From CAZZKG01 sp964654825 (lineage in GTDB: Bacteria; Gemmatimonadota; CAZMKB01): a stretch of DNA of 17,709 nucleotides. Position numbers and translations under genes: made by a program. The stretch is from the NCBI GenBank assembly GCA_964654825.1, contig CAZZKG010000065.1, forward strand, positions 1-17,709. Reading direction: 5' to 3'. Under the pieces are notes generated by a model, which saw nothing but the letters and a program-made list of their open reading frames with translations, had not been told where the DNA came from and did not search any database. Below, one piece after another: positions 1-7,498 of this stretch (position 1 is its first letter; each line of letters starts with the position of its first letter).

Positions 1-3
1 GAG

Positions 4-744
4 TCAGATCAAGCTCATCGAGAGGCTGATTTTGACAGCCTGAGAGAAGGAGAGCGGGTCGCTAACCACACTGGCCTTCCCCTCATGAACCGCGGCGATG
101 ACTGATTCGATGGTTTTCTGTGCGTTGACTAACGTGTATGTCGTACCGAGCTGGTAGGGAAAATGGGCGTCGGAGGTCCCGACGAGAGGGAGGTTGTGCC
201 GGCTCGAGAGCTCTACGGCCCTGCGGTTGAAATTCACCGAGTGAGTATAATAGTGGGAGTACTCGATCGCGCTGAAAAGACCGATTTGTGAGACGAGATT
301 GTTTTTCAGGCTGAACATGCTCGGGTAATACGGGTGCGGTGCGATGATGAGCTTCATCCTGCTGCTCCGCATGAAGAGATCGTCGAAGCTCTCGACAGCC
401 AGGTCTTCCTCCTCGGCGTTGACGATGAGGACGTGCTTCCCGCTGACAGTCTTCTCCACTCCCGGAATGAGAAGGATCCCGAGCCGCCTGGCGTAGTCGA
501 CGAGCTCGCTGTGATAGGTGATGACATCGTGATTGGTAATGGTGATCACGTCGAAACCCTGTTCTGCGGCCATGTCGAGGAGTTCATACGAAGAGTACCC
601 GACACGGTCTTCGGGATCATCGCCCGTGTGAATGTGAAAATCAGCCTTCAGGCGGGATTCGTGAGCACCGGATAAAACTCGAGACCTGTGCTCCAGCATG
701 TCCTGAACGGGCACCGATCTCTGTCTGTGAAACAGCCACCTCAT
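4..744 (-). CDS. PHP-domain metal-dependent phosphoesterase
   Basis: This 246-residue soluble protein shows the metal-binding pattern of the PHP superfamily. DFHIHT gives H37 and H39, ITNHD lies at 69-73, GVE gives E97, APHP gives H137, and SDAH gives D192 and H194. Such domains bind two or three metal ions and hydrolyse phosphoesters; the substrate here cannot be told from sequence. There is no signal peptide or membrane segment, so it should act in the cytoplasm. Its ATG overlaps the TGA of the upstream diguanylate cyclase gene (ATGA), so the two are translationally coupled and probably serve one process. It is complete: the stop lies just inside the left edge. The PHP fold is well supported; the role is unknown. 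Confidence 0.85.
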   Translation of the reverse strand: MRWLFHRQRSVPVQDMLEHRSRVLSGAHESRLKADFHIHTGDDPEDRVGYSSYELLDMAAEQGFDVITITNHDVITYHSELVDYARRLGILLIPGVEKTVSGKHVLIVNAEEEDLAVESFDDLFMRSSRMKLIIAPHPYYPSMFSLKNNLVSQIGLFSAIEYSHYYTHSVNFNRRAVELSSRHNLPLVGTSDAHFPYQLGTTYTLVNAQKTIESVIAAVHEGKASVVSDPLSFSQAVKISLSMSLI

Positions 745-2306
745 TTCAGGCTTTCTCCCCAGTCGATGATGTTTTTTACCTCTTCATGCGTGAACGCTCT
801 CACTTTGTTCCCGCCCTCGGATTTTGCCTTGTACATTGCCCGGTCCGCCATCTGGATGAGGCGTGTGACATTTTTGGTGCATTCCGGATATGATGAAATC
901 CCGATACTGACGGTGAGGATACCCATCGCATCGAACGGCTCCCTGGATACAGATCTCAGGAATCGATTGGCAACGTTCATCGCCTGGGTGGAATCGGTGT
1001 GTGCGAGCAGCCAGACGAACTCGTCCCCTCCATATCTGGCAACGACGTCACCCTCCCGGGAGTTGTCACGCAGCCTCTTCCCGATGTACTTGATTGCTTC
1101 GTCCCCGATCGAGTGGCCGTAATAGTCATTGATCCACTTGAAATTGTCGATGTCTACCATGATCAGGGTGAGATTGTGCCCGAACTCTCTCGCCCTCTCC
1201 ACCTCGATTCTGAACCTATCCTGGAAGTGACGGTGATTGAACATGCCGGTCAACCCATCGGTGATGGCCTGGTGTCTCAGTTTCTCGAACAGCTGGGCGT
1301 TCTTCAAGGCATTGGCGGCGGCATTCGCAACGATCTGGCAGAACTTCCTTTCCCGTTCGGAAAACCCTCCCTCGGCCCGTGCGACACGAAGGAACAGCGT
1401 CCCGAGGACGTCTCTCCCATATACCATGGGTACAATCATGAGAGACCTGAGACCGGCGGTCTTGAGATTTTCACTTACCGACGAAGTTATGGGATCCCTG
1501 AGAGCGTCTTCGACTACAATGAGCTCTTTGTCTTTCATGGCTTTCTGGACTTCGGGATATTTTTCGAGGTCTATTTCGAGTTCCTTCAGATTGGGGTTGT
1601 CGTTCGAGAGGAGAACGAAGCCGCCGTTTGTCAGACTGTCACTCGTGAATAGTACCGAGCAGCGCTTTACATCAAGCACACTGCTCACTTTCTCGACGAC
1701 GATCTTCATCACATCTTCAGCCCGTAGAGTCGAGGAGATCGTGTGGGTGATCTCCAGCAGAAACTCGAGGTCCCGTTTCTCCGTCTCGATCTTGTTCCTG
1801 AGCCACTTCTCCTTCCTGGCAATATCCGTCAGGTATCCATAGAAAATGGAGATGACGAAGATGAAAGGGAGTCGGAGGAAGATCGTGCTCCCGGCAATCT
1901 CCTCGATCGGAGTCTGCCGGAAAAGCATGAAGCCGTAGATGGCGGTTACGAGTGAGGCATTGTTCACCGTCTGCCGGACATCCTTGCCGATCGTCGTAAC
2001 CATGATGACGAGGAAATAGATGAGATAAAAATCAGTCTCGACACTGTCGGTCAGGTAGAGGCAGAATGAGACGAGAGTCGTGTCGAGGATAATGACCATC
2101 TGATCGAAGTGGACCCACTCCGTCCACCGGATCGGAATCTTCCCCAGCACTATATTGGATATGAGGAGGAAGGCGATCAGAAACGTCTCCACTGAGAACC
2201 ACTGTGGAACCCCGTCCGAGAAGAGAATGATGTAGGCGGTTGATATCACGAGAAGCCATCGTAACATGATGATGGTCTTCTTCTTACTCCAGTTTGACAC
2301 CCTCAC
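741..2306 (-). CDS. Membrane GAF-GGDEF diguanylate cyclase
   Basis: This 521-residue protein should make cyclic di-GMP from two GTP. The N-terminal ~160 residues are hydrophobic with several membrane segments (for example 12-30, 40-57, 68-86, 92-107, 142-160). A short coiled linker (~162-185) leads to a GAF-like sensor domain (~190-340) and a C-terminal GGDEF domain (~345-510). The active-site GGDEF is intact at 426-430, and the product-inhibition site RxxD (R417-D420) lies exactly five residues before it, so feedback inhibition is expected. A typical ADRAMYKAK motif follows. The start is GTG with a GAGGG ribosome site about 8 nt upstream. It is the first gene of a two-gene operon with the PHP protein. 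The signal sensed is unknown. It does not appear connected to the qhp locus, which ends about 470 bp upstream. Confidence 0.93.
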   Translation of the reverse strand: MRVSNWSKKKTIIMLRWLLVISTAYIILFSDGVPQWFSVETFLIAFLLISNIVLGKIPIRWTEWVHFDQMVIILDTTLVSFCLYLTDSVETDFYLIYFLVIMVTTIGKDVRQTVNNASLVTAIYGFMLFRQTPIEEIAGSTIFLRLPFIFVISIFYGYLTDIARKEKWLRNKIETEKRDLEFLLEITHTISSTLRAEDVMKIVVEKVSSVLDVKRCSVLFTSDSLTNGGFVLLSNDNPNLKELEIDLEKYPEVQKAMKDKELIVVEDALRDPITSSVSENLKTAGLRSLMIVPMVYGRDVLGTLFLRVARAEGGFSERERKFCQIVANAAANALKNAQLFEKLRHQAITDGLTGMFNHRHFQDRFRIEVERAREFGHNLTLIMVDIDNFKWINDYYGHSIGDEAIKYIGKRLRDNSREGDVVARYGGDEFVWLLAHTDSTQAMNVANRFLRSVSREPFDAMGILTVSIGISSYPECTKNVTRLIQMADRAMYKAKSEGGNKVRAFTHEEVKNIIDWGESLK

Positions 2307-2775
2307 GGTCTACCCTCGTTTTACTTATGTAATCACAGCCCTGCCATTGAGTGAAGTGAGTAAATACTGGTCGATGCCCTCGAATACTCAAATTCCATAG
2401 TACTAATTCTCTCAATACGCTCACGGTATGGGCAAAAAGCATGCCACTTCATCCGAGGACGGGTATCTGCAAAGTCCTTGAATTCTTACAGTTTCACTAA
2501 CTGGCTGGAAAATATGAGGCGTCCGTGCCTCACAGACGAGAGTCCGGGAGGCGAAATCCGCGGAAGGAGAGACAATGGCAACACGTTACATTTCGTAACC
2601 AGGAAGGAATATCTTTCCTGAATATTGTCCAGGTTATTGTTCTACCTGAGATTATAAACTTGAAACGGAAGATCGATATCGAATAACGCCTCTGAAAATT
2701 GGACATTCTATCAGAACGAAGTGTTCATTAATCGTTACTATATGTATCAATATCGACTATTTTCCCTACCAATCC
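2307..2775. other. 469-bp intergenic region, AT-rich
   Basis: No credible gene is seen. It separates the end of the leftward qhp operon from the diguanylate cyclase operon, both read leftward. It holds the candidate sigma-54 site at 2432-2446. It also holds a perfect 6-bp hairpin TGAGGC-6 nt-GCCTCA near 2515-2532, and a weaker inverted repeat CAGGAA/TTCCTG near 2600-2622. Neither hairpin is followed by a T-run in the right direction, so I do not call a terminator. No c-di-GMP riboswitch fold was recognised. Confidence 0.6.
2432..2446 (-). promoter_or_regulatory. Candidate sigma-54 (RpoN) promoter for the diguanylate cyclase operon
   Basis: Read on the minus strand the site is TGGCATGCTTTTTGC, with the invariant GG and GC dinucleotides separated by exactly ten bases. 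It fits the -24/-12 consensus TGGCACG-N4-TTGC with one mismatch. It lies about 125 bp upstream of the GTG start and is correctly oriented. Sigma-54 promoters need an upstream activator, and the long gene-free stretch behind it leaves room for activator sites. It was identified by eye only; chance matches occur. Confidence 0.45.
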
Positions 2776-3861
2776 TTACACGCTTACCTCGACAAAGTCA
2801 ATGTAGCGGTAGTTTCCGCTTTCATCCCTGTGTTCGTGCACGCCAAGGTGGTTGTACTCCATCGCATCATGGAGAAACTCGTGCGACAGAAGCGGAACAC
2901 CGTGATACTCCTGTTCCTCAATCAGGTAGTCGATCATGACGGATTCATGAGCTACCGGGTCGAAGCCGAGGAACAAACTGTTGGGAGTCCGTCCACCCGG
3001 GAACGTGTCCCACTGCATCGGCCAGCCGTACGGGCCTCCATCCCAGACGCCGAACAGAGCATCCCCGACGTTCAGCCTCGTCTTGAGCTTGATGTTGGAA
3101 TTGGCATTGAGGTCGCTGAGGTTCGTGTGAATCGGGCTGTGCAGGTACGAAGGACCTGGCCTGGTCGTGCCGAAGTGGTTCTTGAACGTCATCGTCGAGA
3201 GGCAGAACAGATGGTCCTTGAACAGGTGCAGGTCTATCAGGTGCTGTGCCCGCGACACGACGAGCGGCATGTACTGTGTGGAGATGTTCCGGAATGTGAT
3301 CGGCGCCAGCGGGTCGGCAGCTGCGAGAGGATCCCCGCTTTCAACGAAGTTGACACCGTAGGATACCCTGTTCTGGATCCGAAAGTTGGGGATGGGCCTC
3401 GACGTGTCATAGATGTAGATGTCCTCATCCGGTATATTGAGGAACTCGATGAGGAGCCTGAGGACCGCGTTGATGGACGGCGCCGTCGCATCGATCTCGT
3501 TCGATGCATCGGCGTAATTGTTGCAGTTGATCTTGATCGCCCACTGGTCACCGGGATTGTAGTTCTCGACGATTTTGTTGATGTCACCCCGCGTGAGTGC
3601 GAGCACCCCCTGCATGAGCATCTCGTTTACAACATCCTGGTCAACGTAATCGAAGTAGTAATTGGAAGAATAATCCCAGTCTGTGGCATCAGGGCTGTAG
3701 GCACGGACAACACGTGGCCGGTCCCACGGCTCTTTATGCCCGATACTCTGAAACTCGGAGTTTGCTCCGATCATGACACCTGTCCCGAACAATGCCGATT
3801 TCTTGAAAAAATCCCTCCTCGACATTTTTCCCATGGGACATTCCTTCTTGTCTTTCTTCAT
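2776..3861 (-). CDS. Tat-exported DUF362-family protein
   Basis: This 361-residue protein begins with a twin-arginine signal: SRRDFFKK (R15, R16) followed by a short hydrophobic stretch ending near residue 32, so it should be exported folded. The body matches the DUF362 pattern: GDQWAIKIN (~104-112), a segment predicted to bind a helix around PSINAVLRLLIEFL, IYIYDTSR (~148-155), and a C-terminal FDPVAHESVMIDYL. The cysteine-rich ferredoxin module found in some DUF362 proteins is absent. The family's reaction is not established. The start has a good ribosome site (AAGGAGAG, 4 nt before ATG). It lies 17 bp after qhpE and is the last gene of the leftward operon. DUF362 is not among the classical qhp genes, so its place here is suggestive of a role in maturing, housing or taking electrons from the amine dehydrogenase, but that is inference. 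Confidence 0.8.
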   Translation of the reverse strand: MKKDKKECPMGKMSRRDFFKKSALFGTGVMIGANSEFQSIGHKEPWDRPRVVRAYSPDATDWDYSSNYYFDYVDQDVVNEMLMQGVLALTRGDINKIVENYNPGDQWAIKINCNNYADASNEIDATAPSINAVLRLLIEFLNIPDEDIYIYDTSRPIPNFRIQNRVSYGVNFVESGDPLAAADPLAPITFRNISTQYMPLVVSRAQHLIDLHLFKDHLFCLSTMTFKNHFGTTRPGPSYLHSPIHTNLSDLNANSNIKLKTRLNVGDALFGVWDGGPYGWPMQWDTFPGGRTPNSLFLGFDPVAHESVMIDYLIEEQEYHGVPLLSHEFLHDAMEYNHLGVHEHRDESGNYRYIDFVEVSV

Positions 3862-3878
3862 GGCACTCTCCTTTACTT

Positions 3879-4667
3879 CTATATCTGCTCCTCCGACACG
3901 CTTCTTCTATCAAACGGGTGAAACTTTCCCGATAAATCGTGGAGAATAGTCCTCACCTCCCAGCAGGACAGGTCTCGCTGTTGTTCCCTGATGAGGCAAG
4001 CGATTCCGGCCAGATGAGCCGAGGCGAAACTCGGCCCCTGGAAGTTCCGCTGCCTTTCGATGCCGGGCGCCTCTCTCGGATACGGATAAGCGATAAAGTC
4101 CGCACTCTCCCTGGCACCGTCAGTGAAACAGAAACTTTCGAGACGGAAATCAGGTGCCGCACTGATCACCCCTGAAAATCTGGCCGGCGCCGGCTGATCG
4201 AAGAGATCCGGAGAAGATGCGACCAGAACGATGCCGACCTCATCCGCCCGCAGAACAGCCTGCTCGAGTTCGCTCCAACCTTCTTCCCGGTACGTACCCA
4301 GGCTCATGCTGATGACATCCACCCCCTTATCGCGGGCCCAGTCGATGCCCGGGATGAGGAGCCCGGTCCGGGAAGAGAGCTCATCATCGAGAATCCTCAC
4401 GGCGAGCAGACCGACCTCCGGTGCCCATCCCCGGATGACCGCAGCACAGGCGGTCCCGTGGCCGATCCTGTCGGAATAATCCTCACCCTGCTCCACCCCC
4501 CCTTCATCGGTAACGAAAAAAGACACACCGCCGTTTATGTGCCCGACATGGGGGTGTCCACTGTTTACACCACTGTCGATCACCGCGACCTTCACTCCGC
4601 TTCCGGTGAAATTACGGAGCGTGTCGGGTAGGCAGCTTCTCAACATCCTGTCACCATCGTGCGACAT
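3879..4667 (-). CDS. qhpE: Subtilisin-like (S8) protease, QhpE-type leader peptidase
   Basis: This is a 262-residue S8 serine protease with the triad D31 (VIDSGVNSGHP), H70 (RIGHGTACAA) and S213 (GPSFASAH). It has no signal peptide or pro-domain and is much shorter than secreted subtilisins. That matches QhpE, the cytoplasmic protease that removes the leader of the QHNDH gamma subunit. The usual oxyanion-hole Asn (AAGN) is not evident: the matching stretch reads LVASSPD (148-154), so either a serine substitutes or hydrolysis depends on a tightly bound substrate. It starts 15 bp after the ABC exporter gene and ends 17 bp before the DUF362 gene. No strong Shine-Dalgarno is seen. The expected substrate is the ~25-residue leader of the QhpC protein encoded at 13337-13642. 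Family is certain; the specific role rests on locus context. Confidence 0.88.
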   Translation of the reverse strand: MSHDGDRMLRSCLPDTLRNFTGSGVKVAVIDSGVNSGHPHVGHINGGVSFFVTDEGGVEQGEDYSDRIGHGTACAAVIRGWAPEVGLLAVRILDDELSSRTGLLIPGIDWARDKGVDVISMSLGTYREEGWSELEQAVLRADEVGIVLVASSPDLFDQPAPARFSGVISAAPDFRLESFCFTDGARESADFIAYPYPREAPGIERQRNFQGPSFASAHLAGIACLIREQQRDLSCWEVRTILHDLSGKFHPFDRRSVSEEQI

Positions 4668-4682
4668 ACAAAATCTTTCAAT

Positions 4683-6452
4683 TCAATTCAGCCCAGCACC
4701 GGTCTCATCTGCCACTGAGTGAGTGCGCTCACCGGGAGTCCTTTCCACAAAGTAGTGGTGGTATAATCCCCTTTTCTCTATGAGCTGGTCATGAGTGCCT
4801 TCCTCCCGGATTTTCCCATCATTCAGGACGAGTATCCGGTCGACGTCATCGACCATAGTGAGCCGGTGGGTGATGATGATAGTGGTACGGCCGACCATGA
4901 GCTCACTGAGCGTCTCCTGCACACCCCGGTCGGTAATCCAGTCGAGTGCCGATGTCGCCTCATCCAGGATGAGGAGGTTCGGTTGTTTGAGAAACGCTCG
5001 AGCGATCGCGATTCTTTGCCGTTCGCCGTTCGACAGCCTTACTCCTCTGTCACCGATCACAGTTTCGTAGCCGGTCGGGAGCGACTGCACGAGATCGTGG
5101 ATACCGGCTTTTCGGGCGGCGTCGACGATCTCATCCTTCGACGTCCTCCCCCGACCGTAGGCGATGTTCTCGGCAATCGTGGCGTGGAAGAGGATAGGCT
5201 CCTGAGTGAGAACTGCGGTCTGTCTCATGAGAGATCGGGGTGAGACCTCCGACAGGTCCATACCGTCCACAATTATTTTTCCGGATTCGGGTTTGAAGAA
5301 ACCGAGTACCAGATCGACGATCGTAGTCTTCCCCGACCCGCTCGGTCCAACTATAGCATACCGTTTCCCGGCGGGTATTGTACAGCTGAGCCCTGAGAGG
5401 ACCCGCTCGTTTTCGGAGTATCCGAACGTGACATCATCGAATTCGATCCGGCCCTCGAAGTTATCGAGCCTGACTTTCCCGTTAGACGCCGCGGTTTCGA
5501 TTGGAAATTCCAGATACTCGAAAACCCTGTCCACGGAAGCCCGGGCGCGCTGCAGCTGAAAATAAATGCCGAGAAGGTTCTGGATCGGACCGAAGAGCCT
5601 CACCTGGTACACCTCGAACGCGACCAGACTTCCAACCGTCATCAGCCCGCCGATGACCATGTACCCACCGTAGCCGAGCACGATGAGCGAACTCACGGCG
5701 AGGAAGATACCGTTAAGACCGTCGGCGAGCGCACTCGCCACCTGAAAATTGAGCATCGACAGGATAAATGATTTATTTTTCCTGACGAATTTCCTCGCTT
5801 CGTATTTCTCGAGGCTGTGGGACCTGATGAACTTGGAAGCCTCGAGGCTCTCCATGAGAAAATGACCCAGATCGGCGTTTTTTTCTCTTATTTCTCTGGC
5901 TAGGTTTCTGATTCGATCACGGAAATGTCTGATTATAAGGAATGAGGCGGGTATCAGCACACCGCTGATGAGAAAAAGTTTGAGATTGAGCCACATGAGG
6001 ATTGCCACACTCCCCACGAGTGTGAGGAAGCTTCCCACTGCACCGAGCAGGGTTCCCATAGCGACAGACTGGACTTCTGCGATGTCCCCGTTGAGTCTTG
6101 CAATTAGATCACCGACTTTGGTTTTGCGGAAGTGAAGCAGAGGGATGTTCTGGAGTTTCCGGAAGAGGGCGAACCGCATGTCGAACAACACCCGCACCGT
6201 GAGCCATGTGTTTAGGTAGCTCCCGAAAGCCGACAGGGCATTCCGCAGGAGAGCGACGAGAAACATGAGGGCGACGACGAGTATCAGGAGGCGGGGGTCT
6301 GATCCGACGACGTAGACGCGGTCGATGAGAACCTTGATGAACAATGGATACGCCAGTCCCAGAGCGGTGGAAAAGAGCATCATGAACACGAGAAGGGCAA
6401 TCTTCCGCCGGTACGGTTTGAGGTATGAAAGAATTTTTTTTGCTCTGTTCAT
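4683..6452 (-). CDS. qhpF: ABC exporter, QhpF-type (fused membrane and ATPase domains)
   Basis: This 589-residue half-transporter would work as a homodimer in the inner membrane. The N-terminal ~310 residues form the six-helix exporter domain (helices near 18-40, 55-75, 130-155, 158-176, 245-268 and 275-297). The ATPase domain follows, with Walker A GPSGSGKTT (369-377), Q-loop LTQEP (415-419), signature LSNGE (473-477; degenerate from LSGGQ), Walker B LLILDE (493-498) and the H-loop ITHR. In known qhp loci QhpF is thought to move the cross-linked gamma subunit to the periplasm, which fits here because QhpC lacks a Sec signal while the alpha and beta subunits have one. There is no peptidase C39 domain; the separate QhpE protease would do the cleavage. 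Its ATG overlaps the stop of the UbiU-like gene (ATGA). Lipid flippases look similar, so the role rests on context. Confidence 0.88.
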   Translation of the reverse strand: MNRAKKILSYLKPYRRKIALLVFMMLFSTALGLAYPLFIKVLIDRVYVVGSDPRLLILVVALMFLVALLRNALSAFGSYLNTWLTVRVLFDMRFALFRKLQNIPLLHFRKTKVGDLIARLNGDIAEVQSVAMGTLLGAVGSFLTLVGSVAILMWLNLKLFLISGVLIPASFLIIRHFRDRIRNLAREIREKNADLGHFLMESLEASKFIRSHSLEKYEARKFVRKNKSFILSMLNFQVASALADGLNGIFLAVSSLIVLGYGGYMVIGGLMTVGSLVAFEVYQVRLFGPIQNLLGIYFQLQRARASVDRVFEYLEFPIETAASNGKVRLDNFEGRIEFDDVTFGYSENERVLSGLSCTIPAGKRYAIVGPSGSGKTTIVDLVLGFFKPESGKIIVDGMDLSEVSPRSLMRQTAVLTQEPILFHATIAENIAYGRGRTSKDEIVDAARKAGIHDLVQSLPTGYETVIGDRGVRLSNGERQRIAIARAFLKQPNLLILDEATSALDWITDRGVQETLSELMVGRTTIIITHRLTMVDDVDRILVLNDGKIREEGTHDQLIEKRGLYHHYFVERTPGERTHSVADETGAGLN

Positions 6453-7498
6453 GTCGTTTCTCTCTGTGCGAGCCGGTGAAGAGCTTCCGCCTGGAAGAAG
6501 GGGTTGGCTTCACGATAGTAGCAGAGATAACCGTGCCTGCACAGGCTTTCATCTCCCTTGAGTGCCACTGCAGTCTTTTTAACCTCCTCCTCATCAGAGC
6601 CGTCCATGACACACTCGAGCACCCTCGCCACCGTCTGAACGGAGAGTATCTTCCGGTAGTCCGGTGCTTCCCGCCCCACTATTTTTATGGAGGTGAGGCC
6701 GGCTGCGTGAAGCCGCGGCAGGGCGCACAGGCCGCAGGTCCCGTTCGGTATTTTCGAAAGAGAGTATGAATCGTTACAGTTCCGTGAGGCCCAGAGCCAT
6801 TTCCGGTAGTGTTCGATGTGCTCCACCCAGTCAGCCTCTTCTTCACCACCTGCTACAACGTGTCTGACGAACTCGTATTGCCAGTCCACGTGACAGAAAC
6901 TCTCCTGACCCGGGAGCCCGTGCAGCGTGTGGCAGGTGCTCTCGAGAAAGGGGCACCGGTCATTGTAAATGAATGCCTCGAACTCGAGCTCCGGGCACGA
7001 CCGCGTGATACGATCGATCTCGTTGAGGGTCAGCTGCCTCGGGAGGATCATCCGTCGTGCTCCGAGGTCAGCGAAAAAACGCGCCGTATGTGAATTGAGC
7101 ACGGATCCGATCGTACTCACGATGAGCCTGCCTTCGAAGCCGCCTTTCGAAAGGGTGCGTACGAGTCCCGGATCACCCACGATGAAGGCATCCACTCCCA
7201 CATCCGAAGCCTCCCTTGCCAGCTCGAGTACGAGACTCGCCTGTTCACCGGTATAGTAGTGCGAGTTGAGGGTCAAAAACACCGGGCATCCGAACTCACC
7301 CGCTTTTTCCGTCACGGCGGCAAGCTCTTCGAAACCGCGGAGGTTCGCCCCGAGAGGGCTTCGCCTGTTCATCCACACGGATATGTCGTAGCGGCGTATC
7401 CACTCATCGAGAACAACACCGCAGTAAAACTCAGCTGCACCGCTCTGCGCGAGGATCGACACTTCGTACGGCTTGCTCACAGGAGCGGTGATCTTCAC
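6449..7498 (-). CDS. U32-family protein, UbiU-like Fe-S hydroxylase subunit
   Basis: This 349-residue protein has the peptidase U32 fold signature. The segment EFEAFIYNDRC is followed by C182-x6-C189-x12-C202 and then C255 or C258, closely matching the four [4Fe-4S] ligands of E. coli UbiU (C169-x6-C176, C193, C232). IKIVGREAP (271-279) matches the typical U32 'KIEGR' segment. It has no signal peptide. UbiU with UbiV hydroxylates ubiquinone precursors without O2; relatives TrhP and RlhA hydroxylate RNA bases. Its GTG start overlaps the stop of the UbiV-like gene (GTGA), and it overlaps qhpF downstream, so it is embedded in the CTQ-maturation operon. Because the O2-dependent QhpG is absent, I infer that this pair hydroxylates the tryptophan of QhpC. 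Family and ligands are well supported; the substrate is inference. A peptidase role is unlikely. Confidence 0.85.
   Translation of the reverse strand: MKITAPVSKPYEVSILAQSGAAEFYCGVVLDEWIRRYDISVWMNRRSPLGANLRGFEELAAVTEKAGEFGCPVFLTLNSHYYTGEQASLVLELAREASDVGVDAFIVGDPGLVRTLSKGGFEGRLIVSTIGSVLNSHTARFFADLGARRMILPRQLTLNEIDRITRSCPELEFEAFIYNDRCPFLESTCHTLHGLPGQESFCHVDWQYEFVRHVVAGGEEEADWVEHIEHYRKWLWASRNCNDSYSLSKIPNGTCGLCALPRLHAAGLTSIKIVGREAPDYRKILSVQTVARVLECVMDGSDEEEVKKTAVALKGDESLCRHGYLCYYREANPFFQAEALHRLAQRETT

Noticed and set aside
2515..2532. Perfect 6-bp hairpin as a rho-independent terminator
   Set aside because: No T-run follows on either strand, and it is about 250 bp from the end of the DUF362 gene.
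2307..2775. c-di-GMP riboswitch upstream of the diguanylate cyclase
   Set aside because: I could not recognise a conserved GEMM core; the hairpins seen do not fit one.
2830..3921. Long plus-strand open frame over the DUF362 gene
   Set aside because: It is the antisense shadow of a gene with Tat signal and family motifs; its own translation is low-complexity and rich in R, V and E without motifs.
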